A stretch of 64,000 bases of DNA from positions 1 through 64,000 of the forward strand of contig CABUDI010000003.1 in NCBI GenBank assembly GCA_902490305.1, written 5' to 3'. Positions 34,359 through 43,288 of the stretch are shown piece by piece. This DNA comes from an uncultured Collinsella sp. Its GTDB lineage: Bacteria; Actinomycetota; Coriobacteriia; Coriobacteriales; Coriobacteriaceae. Made by a program: the position numbers and the translations under genes. Within the stretch, counting starts at the first letter, position 1. Each line of letters begins with the position of its first letter. The notes beneath the pieces were generated by a model, which had not been told where the DNA came from, did no database searches, and saw only the letters and a program-made list of their open reading frames with translations.

Positions 34359-35036
34359 ATGTCGCTGCGCGGTGGAATCGGTCTGCCCGAGCTTCCTCTA
34401 GAGGACGGGCAGGAGTTTAGGCTTGGCATTATGGGCGGCACCTTTGATCCCATCCATTACGGGCACCTGGTAACCGCCGAGCAGGCGCGCGAGTCCCTCG
34501 ACTTGGATGCCGTGCTCTTTATGCCGGCGGGCACGCCGGCCTTTAAGCTTGACAAGCCGGTGACGCCTGCCGAGGACCGTTATGCCATGACGGTCCTCGC
34601 CACCGCCGCGAACCCGGCCTTTTTGGCGAGCCGGTTCGAGATCGACCGTCCGGGCGTAACCTATACGGCCGATACGCTTCATGCCCTTCGCGACTTTTAC
34701 CCGCCGCAGGTAAAGCTCTACTTTATTACGGGCGCCGACGCGATTATCGATATTGTGACCTGGCATGATGCCGAACGAATCGCTGAGCTTGCCACCTTTA
34801 TTGCTGCGACGCGACCGGGCTTTGATATCGATACGGCGCGTGCCCGAATCAAAGAGTCGGGACTGCCGTTCGACGTGCGCTATATTCAGATTCCGGCGCT
34901 GGCGATCAGCTCGACGAACATTCGTAAGCGAGTTGCCCGCGGCATGAGCGTGCGCTATCTTACGAGCGAGTCCGTGCTCGGCTACATTCGCAAACGCAGG
35001 CTATATGCCGATTTGGGCCAAGAAGATTTTGAGTGA
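34359..35036 (+). CDS. nadD: Nicotinate-nucleotide adenylyltransferase
   Basis: This enzyme makes nicotinic acid adenine dinucleotide from the mononucleotide and ATP, a late NAD step. It has 225 residues, with the nucleotidyltransferase motif GGTFDPIHYGHL near residues 26-37 and ISSTNIRKRV near the end. About 20 extra residues precede the usual start. It begins 3 bases after obgE, so the two are coupled. Confidence 0.95.
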   Translation: MSLRGGIGLPELPLEDGQEFRLGIMGGTFDPIHYGHLVTAEQARESLDLDAVLFMPAGTPAFKLDKPVTPAEDRYAMTVLATAANPAFLASRFEIDRPGVTYTADTLHALRDFYPPQVKLYFITGADAIIDIVTWHDAERIAELATFIAATRPGFDIDTARARIKESGLPFDVRYIQIPALAISSTNIRKRVARGMSVRYLTSESVLGYIRKRRLYADLGQEDFE

Positions 35037-35048
35037 TGGGGGTCTACG

Positions 35049-35657
35049 TTGTCGGTAGAGGATCAGTTTGAGGGTGATGAGCGCGCGCTGCTCAAGCGCA
35101 TTCAAGAGCTGCTCGATGTTCGCATGAAGGATAAGCGCAAGCGCTATGTGCATTCGCTGGGTGTTGCCGAGACCGCACTTCATCTGGCCGAGGTCTACGG
35201 CGTTGACCGCTTTGATGCCGCTGCCGCCGGCCTGATCCATGACTGGGACAAGGTGCTCTCCGACGACGAGCTGGTCACGCGCGCTCTGCATTACGGCATT
35301 AAGATTGCCGGCTCTCCGTCTGCCGCGACGCCGCTTTTGCATGGCCCGGTTGCCGCCTATGAGCTTCCGCAGCTCTTTCCCGAGCTGTCGTCGGCGGTCT
35401 TTCAGGCTGTCGACCGTCACACTGTGGGTGCTTGCGACATGACGCCGCTCGATATGGTGGTCTTTGTGGCCGATGCCATCGAGCCCAACCGTCACGGCGA
35501 TTATGCCCATGCGCTGCGCAAGATGGTGGGGGAGTCGACGCTCGATGAGTTGTTCTTCTCCTGTTTTGCGCAGGGTCTGGTCTATGTGATCCAGTCCGGG
35601 CGCTATCTTTATCCCACGGCTATTACGATTTACAACCATTACGCCCAGCTGCGCTAG
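35049..35657 (+). CDS. yqeK: HD-domain hydrolase, YqeK-like (Ap4A hydrolase family)
   Basis: A 202-residue HD-domain phosphohydrolase. YqeK enzymes cleave diadenosine tetraphosphate symmetrically to ADP. Metal ligands appear in RYVHSLGVAETALHLA, AGLIHDWDK (the HD pair), and later HTVGACDMTPLDMVVFVADAIEP. TTG 35049 is the only reasonable start. It sits between nadD and rsfS, the classical order in Gram-positive bacteria, which supports the name. Confidence 0.9.
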   Translation: MSVEDQFEGDERALLKRIQELLDVRMKDKRKRYVHSLGVAETALHLAEVYGVDRFDAAAAGLIHDWDKVLSDDELVTRALHYGIKIAGSPSAATPLLHGPVAAYELPQLFPELSSAVFQAVDRHTVGACDMTPLDMVVFVADAIEPNRHGDYAHALRKMVGESTLDELFFSCFAQGLVYVIQSGRYLYPTAITIYNHYAQLR

Positions 35658-35684
35658 CTCGGGCTGTCTAGAAAGAGGTATTCC

Positions 35685-36140
35685 ATGGCCGACGAGACCA
35701 TGACCGACGAGCAGATTCTTGAACATGTGGAGCACAAGAGCTTCGCCGCCACGTCCGACCGCACTGCCGCCTCGCTGTCCGCGAGCGGTGTCGCCGCCGA
35801 GGATGTCGCCCGCGCCGCCGCGCAGGCCGCCTACGACAAGAAGGGCGAGGACGTTCAGGTGCTCGACCTGACCGAGCTTTCCGACGTATGCGACTACTTT
35901 GTGCTTGCCACCGGTACCAATAACCGCCAGGTCGATTCTATCGTCGACGAGATCGAGGAGAAGGTCGCCGAGGCTTGCGGCGAGCACCCGTTCTCCATCG
36001 AGGGTCGCGAGCAGAAGACCTGGATGCTCATGGACTACGGTTCGGTTGTCGTCCACGTCTTCACTCCCGAAGCCCGCGACTTCTACCGCCTCGAGAAACT
36101 CTGGGGAGACGCCCCCCAGCTCCCCCTCAACCTCCTCTAG
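35685..36140 (+). CDS. rsfS: Ribosome silencing factor RsfS
   Basis: RsfS binds L14 on the 50S subunit and blocks joining with the 30S when nutrients run low. It has 151 residues; the core from about 45 contains VLDLTELSDVCDYFVLATG and later WMLMDYGSVVVHVFTPEARDFYRLEKLW. The first 40 residues are an unconserved extension. ATG 35685 follows AAAGAGG. It is the last gene of the obgE, nadD, yqeK, rsfS run, and a repeat unit abuts its stop codon. Confidence 0.95.
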   Translation: MADETMTDEQILEHVEHKSFAATSDRTAASLSASGVAAEDVARAAAQAAYDKKGEDVQVLDLTELSDVCDYFVLATGTNNRQVDSIVDEIEEKVAEACGEHPFSIEGREQKTWMLMDYGSVVVHVFTPEARDFYRLEKLWGDAPQLPLNLL

Positions 36141-36172
36141 TAGCTCATTTGAGACGGGGTTTTAGCTATCCT
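36141..36172. repeat. Diverged copy of the GGGACGGGG intergenic repeat
   Basis: TAGCTCATTTGAGACGGGG followed by TTTTAGCTATCC begins directly after the rsfS stop. It matches the unit at 10420-10456 and 44187-44223, with inverted TAGCT ends. Confidence 0.6.
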
Positions 36173-36182
36173 CACGCATATC

Positions 36183-36225
36183 GCCGGGCAGGTGCGGTTT
36201 TCCGCACCTGCCCGGCTTTCTTTTT
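36183..36225. terminator. Strong intrinsic terminator between rsfS and dinB
   Basis: A perfect 15-bp GC-rich stem (36183-36197 with 36202-36216) with a TTTT loop and a T-tract to 36225. It ends the rsfS transcript and may also serve the convergent dinB. Confidence 0.92.
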
Positions 36226-36237
36226 ACCCAAAGGCGG

Positions 36238-37452
36238 TTAATCGTTGAAGCGGGATTGGCGGCCGAAGGATAGGGCGGTGTCGCCGAATTTGTCTCGGAC
36301 GGCGTCGATGGCGACGGAGAGGTCGCGTCGGTCGCTGGATTGGGCCCCGCGGTCATCGATCTCGCAGAACAGGTCGGTTTGGATGCCGCCTTGGTGGTCG
36401 AAGTCGCTCATGCCGATGCCCACTAAGCGAACATGCATGCCTTCCTGCCAGATGTTGTCGAGCAGTTCGAGTGCAACCGCCACGAAGATGTTTTCATCGT
36501 CGGTTGGATGAGGCAGCCGGCGCTGTGCCGTACGCCCGCTTCCATACGAATACTTGAGCTTGAGCGTCACCGTGGCGCCCGTTAGTCCCTGACGGCGCAG
36601 GCGGCGTCCCACTGACTCTCCCAACAGCGCAATCGCCGCCTCAATATCCCCACGCTCAGTTAAATCTTTAGCAAAGGTGCGTTCATTGCTGACCGACTTG
36701 ACCTCGCGCTCTTCATCGAGACTCGTGACTTCGGAGATTTCGAGTCCCAGCGCACGCTGGCGCATGCGTTCGCCGTTGACGCCAAAAATAGAGGCCAGTG
36801 TGGACTCAGGCGCGCGCGAAAGCTCGCCGAGGGTGTAGATGCGCATGCGGCGCAGTCGCTCCTCGGCCGAGCGTCCGATGCCGCTCATGGCAGATACCGG
36901 CAGCGCGGCCAAAAAGCGCTGCTCGGTTCCGGGGCGCACAATCGTCAATCCAAACGGCTTGTCACGCTCGCTTGCGATCTTTGCGACCGTCTTGTTGCAG
37001 CCCACGCCAATGGAACAGGTCACTCCCAGTCCTGCCACGCGGTCGCTTATACGTCGCGCAACCAGCAGCGGGTCTTCGGGCGCAAAGCGACCCGGTGTGA
37101 TATCGATAAAGGCTTCGTCGATGGATACGCGCTCCACGCGCGGGGTCTCGTCGGCGAGAATCGCCATGACCTGCGCGCTCACCTCGCGGTAGCGGTCGAA
37201 GTGCCCGTGTGTCCAAATGGCCTGAGGACACAGACGCCGTGCCTCGGCCGAGGGCATGGCGGAGTGCACGCCAAAGCGACGTGCCTCATATGAACACGTG
37301 GACACGACGCCACGCGAATCGGCGTCTCCGCCCACGATGAGCGGTTTTCCGCGCCATTCGGGATGGTCGAGCATCTCCACGCTCGCAAAAAACGCATCGA
37401 GGTCCATCAGGCCCACCGCTGGACCCGTCCAGGGAGGCGGCGTGACGCCCAT
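36238..37452 (-). CDS. dinB: DNA polymerase IV (Y-family, translesion)
   Basis: A low-fidelity polymerase that bypasses DNA lesions. It has 404 residues from ATG 37452, with catalytic carboxylates in MDLDAFFASVE and VSIDEAFIDI, then the helix-hairpin region SAMSGIGRSAEERLRRM and a little-finger domain. ATG 37452 has GAGG 5 bases upstream. ATG 37491 (417 residues) lacks such a site. A TATACT -10 box (plus-strand 37498-37503) would start transcripts near 37491, which fits the downstream start. No beta-clamp motif is obvious at the C-terminus. No LexA-type site is evident. Confidence 0.93.
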   Translation of the reverse strand: MGVTPPPWTGPAVGLMDLDAFFASVEMLDHPEWRGKPLIVGGDADSRGVVSTCSYEARRFGVHSAMPSAEARRLCPQAIWTHGHFDRYREVSAQVMAILADETPRVERVSIDEAFIDITPGRFAPEDPLLVARRISDRVAGLGVTCSIGVGCNKTVAKIASERDKPFGLTIVRPGTEQRFLAALPVSAMSGIGRSAEERLRRMRIYTLGELSRAPESTLASIFGVNGERMRQRALGLEISEVTSLDEEREVKSVSNERTFAKDLTERGDIEAAIALLGESVGRRLRRQGLTGATVTLKLKYSYGSGRTAQRRLPHPTDDENIFVAVALELLDNIWQEGMHVRLVGIGMSDFDHQGGIQTDLFCEIDDRGAQSSDRRDLSVAIDAVRDKFGDTALSFGRQSRFND

Positions 37453-37607
37453 GGCATCCTCATAACCGTATGTATGTTCGCGTCTTTCCATGTCATGAGT
37501 ATACCGCGCAGCTCATGTGGGGTGCGTGGATGCGCTTGCAAATCGCGAATTCTTGTCTAAGATATGGATTTGCCCTCGACTACACCGAAGAAGTTGGTCT
37601 CACGGAC

Positions 37608-37636
37608 TTCACCTGCCCGCGTCGATGGCGTATTAT
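37608..37636 (+). promoter_or_regulatory. Candidate promoter of the rpsP operon
   Basis: TTCACC at 37608-37613 and TATTAT at 37631-37636, spaced 17 bases. A second possibility is TTGCAA 37536-37541 with TAAGAT 37558-37563, spaced 16. Both precede rpsP, and they may be alternatives. Confidence 0.5.
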
Positions 37637-37692
37637 GTTCAACTGTTTGTTTGTAGTTGCAGCCTAAAGCTGCTTGGTTGGAGGAGTTTCCT

Positions 37693-38034
37693 TTGGCAGT
37701 CAAGATTCGCCTTGCTCGTCACGGCGCTAAGAAGCGTCCGTACTACCGTGTCGTCGTCGCCGATTCCCGCGCCCCGCGTGACGGTCGTATCATCGAGGAG
37801 GTTGGCCGCTACAACCCGATGACCGCCCCCAAGACCATCAACCTCGACCTCGAGAAGATCGCTGACTGGCAGTCCAAGGGCGCTCAGCTCACCGACGCCG
37901 TCGCCGCTCTGGTCAAGGCCGCCAACGAGGGCGAGAAGACCGAGACCGTCGTCAAGAAGTCCAAGAAGCAGCTCGCCAAAGAGGCCGAGGCCGCTAAGGC
38001 TGCCGCTGAGGCCGCTGAGGGCGCCGAGGAGTAA
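37693..38034 (+). CDS. rpsP: 30S ribosomal protein S16
   Basis: A 113-residue small-subunit assembly protein. It begins MAVKIRLARHGAKKRPYYR, followed by VVVADSRAPRDGR and VGRYNP. The last 35 or so residues are a Lys/Ala/Glu-rich tail longer than in E. coli S16. TTG 37693 has GGAGGAG 6 bases upstream and sits at the conserved start. khpA starts 3 bases after the stop. Confidence 0.97.
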   Translation: MAVKIRLARHGAKKRPYYRVVVADSRAPRDGRIIEEVGRYNPMTAPKTINLDLEKIADWQSKGAQLTDAVAALVKAANEGEKTETVVKKSKKQLAKEAEAAKAAAEAAEGAEE

Positions 38035-38037
38035 ATC

Positions 38038-38322
38038 GTGCCTGAGGTTGACGCTGCACAGCTCGAGGGTGAGGCAATGCTCTCAGATCGCATCGCCGAT
38101 CTCGTCGAATATCTCGTTGTTCAGATCGTCGACGACCCGGATTCCGTGAGCCTTGAGGTCATCGATGGTGACGACGCCTCTACGATTGAGGTTTCGGTCG
38201 CCGAGGATGACGTCGCTAAGGTCATCGGCCGTCGTGGCCGTACCATCAAGGCCATTCGCACGCTCGCCCGTGCACTGGCCGCTCGCCTCGACACTGCTGT
38301 CGAGGTAGAGGTTCTGGGCTAG
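38038..38322 (+). CDS. khpA: KH-domain RNA-binding protein KhpA
   Basis: A 94-residue single KH domain with the RNA-gripping GRRGRT loop near residue 65. In other Gram-positive bacteria KhpA pairs with KhpB and binds many RNAs, affecting division and sRNA function. GTG 38038 has GAGGAG 6 bases upstream, at the end of rpsP. The rpsP, khpA, rimM, trmD order is conserved widely. Confidence 0.93.
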   Translation: MPEVDAAQLEGEAMLSDRIADLVEYLVVQIVDDPDSVSLEVIDGDDASTIEVSVAEDDVAKVIGRRGRTIKAIRTLARALAARLDTAVEVEVLG

Positions 38323-38326
38323 GACC

Positions 38327-38848
38327 TTGAGGTCCCAGTACAAAAACATCGCCCGTGTGGTCAAGCCGCACGGAAGGAAGGGGGAGGTCCTCGCGCAGCC
38401 GCTGCGGGGGCTTCCTTCTGTATTAGAGCCGGGTATGCGCGTCGCCCTGACGCCGCCGGCGCTCAAGCGCGACCGCTTTTGCACGGTCGTGTCCGTCACC
38501 GATACGGGCGATGGCGATCTGGTCTCGTTTGAGGGCATTGACGACTTGACGGCCGCCGAGGGCATCACGGGATGCTATGTGCTGGCAAATCGTGACGACT
38601 TTGAGCTCGATTCGCTCGACGCTGCCTATACCGACCTGATGGGTCGCGAGGTGGTCGACGAGCGCTTCGGTTCGCTCGGCACGATCGTCGAGATTATGTC
38701 GACGCCCGCTAACGATGTTTGGGTTGTCGAGGGTGATCGGTACGGCGAGGTACTGATTCCCGTGATCGAGCAGGTCGTGCTCGATCTTCCCGACACAGGA
38801 ACAATTTCCGTCCACGTTATGGACGGCCTGATCGATATGGACAAGTAG
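38327..38848 (+). CDS. rimM: 16S rRNA processing protein RimM
   Basis: RimM binds S19 and assists maturation of the 30S head. It has 173 residues. The N-terminal barrel contains IARVVKPHGRKGEVL and GIDDLTAAEGITGCYVL, and the PRC-barrel half includes LMGREVVDERFGSLGTI and EVLIPVIEQVVLDLP. TTG 38327 is the only start that keeps the conserved first strand. Its ribosome-binding site is poor, so coupling to khpA (5 bases upstream) is likely. Confidence 0.94.
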   Translation: MRSQYKNIARVVKPHGRKGEVLAQPLRGLPSVLEPGMRVALTPPALKRDRFCTVVSVTDTGDGDLVSFEGIDDLTAAEGITGCYVLANRDDFELDSLDAAYTDLMGREVVDERFGSLGTIVEIMSTPANDVWVVEGDRYGEVLIPVIEQVVLDLPDTGTISVHVMDGLIDMDK

Positions 38849-38858
38849 GGAGGACAAC

Positions 38859-39617
38859 ATGCTGATCGAGACCCTTTCGGTCTTTCCCGAGATGTTTGAG
38901 CCCGTTATGTCCACATCGATTTTGGGCCGCGCCCGCAAGGCCGGCCTTTTTGATTTTAAGGCGTATAACCTGCGCGACTGGACGCACGACCGCCATCGTA
39001 CCGTCGATGACGAGCCGTACGGCGGCGGGCAGGGCATGCTCATGAAGGTCGAGCCTATCGCAGAGGCCATCGAGGCCATTAGCGCAGAGGGTCCCAAGCC
39101 TACTGTGGTGTTCTTTACCCCCTGTGGCGAGCCCTTTACGCAGCATGTGGCCGAGCGCCTGCTCAAAAGTGAGCGCCTGTTGTTTGTGTGCAGTCGCTAC
39201 GAGGGCGTCGACGAGCGTGCGTATGCGTATGCCGATGAGCGTCTGTCGATCGGCGACTACGTGCTTACGGGCGGCGAGCTGCCTGCCATGGTCGTTGCCG
39301 ATGCCGTCGTACGCCTCATCCCCGGCGCCTTGGGCGACGAGATGAGCAACGTGGACGAGTCGTTCTCGACCGCCGAGGACGGAGGCCTGCTCGAGTACGC
39401 GCAGTACACTCGTCCTGCCGAGTTCAACGGCGAGGGCGTGCCTCCTGTGCTCGTGAGTGGCGATCACGCCAAAGTTGACGCTTGGCGTCGTAAGAACGCC
39501 ATCGAGCGCACCTGTCGTTGGCGTCCCGATCTGATTGAGACAGCGCGGCTCACGCCCGAGGAGCGTGCTTACGCGCAGGAGATTCTGGACGCTTCGTATT
39601 CGCAGAGCGAGGAGTGA
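38859..39617 (+). CDS. trmD: tRNA (guanine-N1)-methyltransferase
   Basis: TrmD methylates G37 next to the anticodon, preventing frameshifts, using S-adenosylmethionine. It has 252 residues of the SPOUT class. It shows DDEPYGGGQGMLMKVEP, the knot region CSRYEGVDERAY and LSIGDYVLTGGELPAM, and a C-terminal helical domain. AGGGAGG precedes the ATG. The lepB ribosome-binding site lies inside its last codons. Confidence 0.96.
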   Translation: MLIETLSVFPEMFEPVMSTSILGRARKAGLFDFKAYNLRDWTHDRHRTVDDEPYGGGQGMLMKVEPIAEAIEAISAEGPKPTVVFFTPCGEPFTQHVAERLLKSERLLFVCSRYEGVDERAYAYADERLSIGDYVLTGGELPAMVVADAVVRLIPGALGDEMSNVDESFSTAEDGGLLEYAQYTRPAEFNGEGVPPVLVSGDHAKVDAWRRKNAIERTCRWRPDLIETARLTPEERAYAQEILDASYSQSEE

Positions 39618-39619
39618 GA

Positions 39620-40183
39620 ATGGTTCCATCGCAGCATTCCGCGTTGAGGGGCGCTTTTGAGTGGATCGCGGTCATCGCGATCGCACTGGTCGCCACCTTC
39701 TTGATTCGCTCGTTTGTGGTCGAGCCCTTTGTGGTGCCCACCGGCTCCATGGAGTCCACGATCGAGATTGGCGACCAGATCCTGGCACAAAAGGTGAGCC
39801 TCGAGCTCGGTCAGCCCGTCAAGCAGGGCGATATCGTGGTGTTTCACAACCCCGATGGCACCTCCGAGCATGATGTTCTTGTCAAGCGTGTTATTGCCAC
39901 GGCCGGCCAGACGGTCGACCTGCAGGATGGCAAGGTGGTCGTTGACGGCCAAGCGCTCGACGAGGACTATACGACGGGCATGAGCTGGCCACTTTCGGTC
40001 CAAGCGCCCGGTGCTCAGGTAAGCTATCCCTACACCGTTCCCGACGGGTGCGTGTGGGTGATGGGCGACAACCGCGAAAACTCTGCCGACTCACGCTACT
40101 TTGGTCCCGTCGATCGCTCTGATTTGATCGCTGTGGCGCTTGTGCGCTACTGGCCGCTCAACCGCATCGGCGCTATCGACTAA
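39620..40183 (+). CDS. lepB: Signal peptidase I
   Basis: This membrane protease removes signal peptides from secreted proteins. It has 187 residues and one N-terminal membrane span (about 15-33). The catalytic serine is in PTGSMESTI (S43) and the lysine is in VLVKRV (K89). MGDNRENSADSR is the conserved later box. ATG 39620 has GAGGAG 5 bases upstream; an in-frame GTG at 39614 is too close. It is tightly joined to trmD. Confidence 0.95.
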   Translation: MVPSQHSALRGAFEWIAVIAIALVATFLIRSFVVEPFVVPTGSMESTIEIGDQILAQKVSLELGQPVKQGDIVVFHNPDGTSEHDVLVKRVIATAGQTVDLQDGKVVVDGQALDEDYTTGMSWPLSVQAPGAQVSYPYTVPDGCVWVMGDNRENSADSRYFGPVDRSDLIAVALVRYWPLNRIGAID

Positions 40184-40242
40184 AAACCGCTATAGTACAG
40201 TACCTAACCGTGTAATCGTTTCGACGAGGGGATATTAGAGGC

Positions 40243-41154
40243 ATGAACGCTTCATCGCTTTCCTTCCAAGACATCATCCTGCGCCTCCAGCAGTACTGGG
40301 GCGAGCAGGGCTGCGTCATTATGCAGCCCTATGACTCCGAGGTCGGTGCCGGTACCTTCCATACCGCGACCACGCTGCGCTCGCTCGGTCCCGCCGAGTG
40401 GCGCACCTGCTATGCGCAGCCCTGCCGCCGTCCCGCCGACGGCCGCTACGGCGAGAACCCCAACCGCATGCAGCACTACTATCAGTTCCAGGTGCTCATC
40501 AAGCCTTCTCCGGTTAACGCCCAGGAGCTCTACCTGGGGTCTCTTGCCGCTATCGGTCTGGATCCCAACGACCATGACGTCCGCTTTGTCGAGGATGACT
40601 GGGAGAGCCCGACCCTTGGCGCCTGGGGCCTTGGCTGGGAGGTCTGGCTCAATGGCATGGAGGTCACGCAGTTTACGTACTTCCAGCAGGTGGGAGGCAT
40701 CGAGGTCGACCCCGTGCCCGTTGAGATTACCTACGGCCTGGAGCGTATCGCCATGTACGCCCAGGGCGTCAACTCGGTCTACGACCTGGTGTGGAGCTAC
40801 CTGCCCGACGGCACGCCCATGACCTACGGCGACGTGTTCCTCGAGAACGAGCGCGAGTTCAGTGCCTATAACTTTGAGGTCGCCAACGTCGAGATGATGC
40901 GTCAGAAGTTTGACGACTACGAGGCCGAGTGCCATTCCTGCCTGGAGCGCAAGCTGCCGCTGCCGGCATATGACTGCGTCATGAAGTGCAGCCACGCTTT
41001 CAACCTGCTCGATGCTCGCGGCGCCCTGTCCGCGGTCGAGCGTGCCAACTACATCCTGCGCGTCCGCGCCGTCGCCAAGGCGTGCTGCGAGGCCTACATG
41101 GCCGAGGTCGCCGGAGTCAACGAGAATGCCGACCAGGAAGGCGAGGTGGCGTAA
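40243..41154 (+). CDS. glyQ: Glycyl-tRNA synthetase alpha subunit
   Basis: This is the catalytic subunit of the tetrameric bacterial glycyl-tRNA synthetase. It has 303 residues and contains QDIILRLQQYWGEQGCVI, AGTFHTATTLRSLGP, RPADGRYGENPNRMQHYYQ, and EITYGLERIAMYAQG. GAGGGG lies upstream of the ATG. No T-box leader is visible: only 59 bases separate it from lepB. The beta subunit follows after 3 bases. Confidence 0.97.
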   Translation: MNASSLSFQDIILRLQQYWGEQGCVIMQPYDSEVGAGTFHTATTLRSLGPAEWRTCYAQPCRRPADGRYGENPNRMQHYYQFQVLIKPSPVNAQELYLGSLAAIGLDPNDHDVRFVEDDWESPTLGAWGLGWEVWLNGMEVTQFTYFQQVGGIEVDPVPVEITYGLERIAMYAQGVNSVYDLVWSYLPDGTPMTYGDVFLENEREFSAYNFEVANVEMMRQKFDDYEAECHSCLERKLPLPAYDCVMKCSHAFNLLDARGALSAVERANYILRVRAVAKACCEAYMAEVAGVNENADQEGEVA

Positions 41155-41157
41155 GCC

Positions 41158-43254
41158 ATGGCAGACGCTAAGGATTTCCTGTTTGAGATCGGTACGGAGG
41201 AGATGCCCTCCGCGCCGCTGAACAATGCCGTCAAGCAGCTTGGCTCCATGATTGCCAAGGGTCTCGACGAGGCCGGTCTGGCCCACGGCGAGGTCCGTGT
41301 GATCTCGAGCCCGCGCCGCCTGGCTGCGCTCGTGGCTAACGTCGCCACCGCGACCGATGAAGTCCATGAGGTCAAGCGTGGCCCCGCGGCCAACATTGCC
41401 TTCGACGCTGACGGTAACGCCACCAAGGCCGCCCAGGGCTTTGCCCGCAAGTGCGGTGTGGCTGCCGAGGACCTGGTCCGTCGCGAGGACACTGACGGTC
41501 GCGAGTATGTGTTCGCCGAGAAGAACATTCCCTCCGCACCGGCTACGCCGATTCTGACCGCTCTGTGCGAGAAGACCATCGCCGGCCTGCAGTGGCCCAA
41601 CTACCGCAGCCAGCGCTGGGGTCACGAGCATGCGACCTTTGTTCGTCCGGTCCGCTGGATCTGCTGCCTTTTGGGCGAGGATGTTGTGCCCGTGTCGTTT
41701 GCCGACGTGACGAGCGGCAACACCACGCGCGGTCATCGCGTACTTGGCCCTGGCGACCATGTTGTTGCCAGCCCCGCTGTTTATGAGCAGGTGCTCGAGG
41801 ACGCCGGCGTGCTTTCTGCCGAGCGTCGTCGCGAGGCCATCCTTGCCGGCATCGCCGAGGTCGAGGCCGCTCGCCCCGGCTGTCATGTCGACACGCCCAA
41901 GAAGGTCTTCGAGGAGGTCATTAACCTCTGCGAGTGGCCGACGGTGCTCGTCGGTACCTTCGATGAGGAGTTCCTCAAGGTCCCGCACGAGATCATCTGC
42001 GAGTCCATGCTCACCAACCAGCGTTACTTCCCGATCTATGACGGCGAGGGCAAGCTCACGCGTGAGTTCGTGGTCGTCTCCAACAGCAAGCCCGAGAACG
42101 CCGAGCGCGTGATCGACGGCAACGAGCGCGTCGTGCGCGCCCGTCTGGACGACGCAAAGTTCTTCTACGAGGAGGACCTGAAGATCTCCCTCGACGAGTT
42201 CCGTGAGCGTCTGGCCAAGGTTGCCTTCCAGGAGAAGCTCGGTAGCGTGCTCGCCAAGTCCGAGCGCATTGAGCAACTCGCGCTTGCCATCGCTCGCGAG
42301 GCCCATCTGGGCGCCCACCTGGCCGCCGATGCCGCTCGCGCCGCGCACCTGTGCAAGGCCGACTTGGTATCCAACGCCGTCGTCGAGTTCACGAGCCAGC
42401 AGGGCGTGATGGGCGGTTACTACGCCACCGCGATGGGGGAGAACGACGAGGTTGCCCACGCCATTCGCGATCATTATCGTCCCCGCTTTGCCGGTGACGA
42501 GCTGCCCGAGGGCACCGCTGGCTGCATCGTGGCCTGCGCCGACAAGCTCGATACCATCGCCGGTATCTTTGCCATTGGCGAGCCCCCGACCGGCTCCTCC
42601 GACCCCTACGCGCTGCGTCGTGCCGCTATCGGCATCATCAACATCCTGCGCGACCGTCTGCCGATCGACCCCACGTCGCTCATCGACTTCGCCCTCGAGC
42701 TCTATAGCGAGCAGGGCATTGAGTTCGACGCCGCCAAGGTCGCCCAGCAGGTTCGCGACTTCTTCCATGGCCGCCTGGTGAGCATGGCCCGCGACGAAAA
42801 GATCCCGGCCGATACCGTTGCCGCCGTCTCCGCGGTGCACATCATCGCCCCGTCCGTCTTCTTCGCCCGCTGCGCCGCCCTCGACGAGGCCCGCAAGAAC
42901 GACGCCGAGACGTTCGACAACCTTGCGACCGCCTATGCCCGCGCCGCACACATCTCCAAGCCCGAGCTGGGTGCGGAGTACGACCGCGGCCTGATGGGCG
43001 AGGTCGAGCTCGCGCTTGCCGATGCCTCCGAGGCTGCTCAGACCGCTGTCGATGCCGCCCTTGCTGCCGAGGATTACCCGGCCGCATTTGCCGCCCTTGC
43101 CGCCCTGCGCGCGCCCATCGACCGCTTCTTCGATGAGGTCATGGTCATGGACAAGGACGAGCAGCTCCGCGATAATCGCCTTAAGCTGCTCAACCGCTTC
43201 GAGGCCGTTTTCTCCGGCATCGCCAACATCGGTGAGCTTGCCCGCAAAAAGTAA
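41158..43254 (+). CDS. glyS: Glycyl-tRNA synthetase beta subunit
   Basis: This tRNA-binding subunit works with GlyQ. It has 698 residues, starting with FLFEIGTEEMPSAPL, then FVRPVRWICCLLG, KVPHEIICESMLTNQRYFP, and the HD-type region with QGVMGGYYATAMGE. The C-terminal part (from about 580) forms the anticodon-binding domain. Start and stop are tightly packed against glyQ and ppsR. Confidence 0.97.
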   Translation: MADAKDFLFEIGTEEMPSAPLNNAVKQLGSMIAKGLDEAGLAHGEVRVISSPRRLAALVANVATATDEVHEVKRGPAANIAFDADGNATKAAQGFARKCGVAAEDLVRREDTDGREYVFAEKNIPSAPATPILTALCEKTIAGLQWPNYRSQRWGHEHATFVRPVRWICCLLGEDVVPVSFADVTSGNTTRGHRVLGPGDHVVASPAVYEQVLEDAGVLSAERRREAILAGIAEVEAARPGCHVDTPKKVFEEVINLCEWPTVLVGTFDEEFLKVPHEIICESMLTNQRYFPIYDGEGKLTREFVVVSNSKPENAERVIDGNERVVRARLDDAKFFYEEDLKISLDEFRERLAKVAFQEKLGSVLAKSERIEQLALAIAREAHLGAHLAADAARAAHLCKADLVSNAVVEFTSQQGVMGGYYATAMGENDEVAHAIRDHYRPRFAGDELPEGTAGCIVACADKLDTIAGIFAIGEPPTGSSDPYALRRAAIGIINILRDRLPIDPTSLIDFALELYSEQGIEFDAAKVAQQVRDFFHGRLVSMARDEKIPADTVAAVSAVHIIAPSVFFARCAALDEARKNDAETFDNLATAYARAAHISKPELGAEYDRGLMGEVELALADASEAAQTAVDAALAAEDYPAAFAALAALRAPIDRFFDEVMVMDKDEQLRDNRLKLLNRFEAVFSGIANIGELARKK

Positions 43255-43288
43255 GCCAGCCTGCGCATAAGCGCTAAAGGAGCCCCGC

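Noticed and set aside
37452..37503. Leaderless translation of dinB from ATG 37491
   Set aside because: The -10 box is placed so that transcripts would begin at this ATG, but ATG 37452 downstream has a GAGG site and still leaves enough residues before the catalytic motif. The ordinary start is simpler.
40184..40242. A T-box riboswitch before glyQ
   Set aside because: Only 59 bases separate lepB and glyQ, too short for a T-box, and no TGGNACCGCG-like bulge is visible. The same bulge is absent from the aroF leader.
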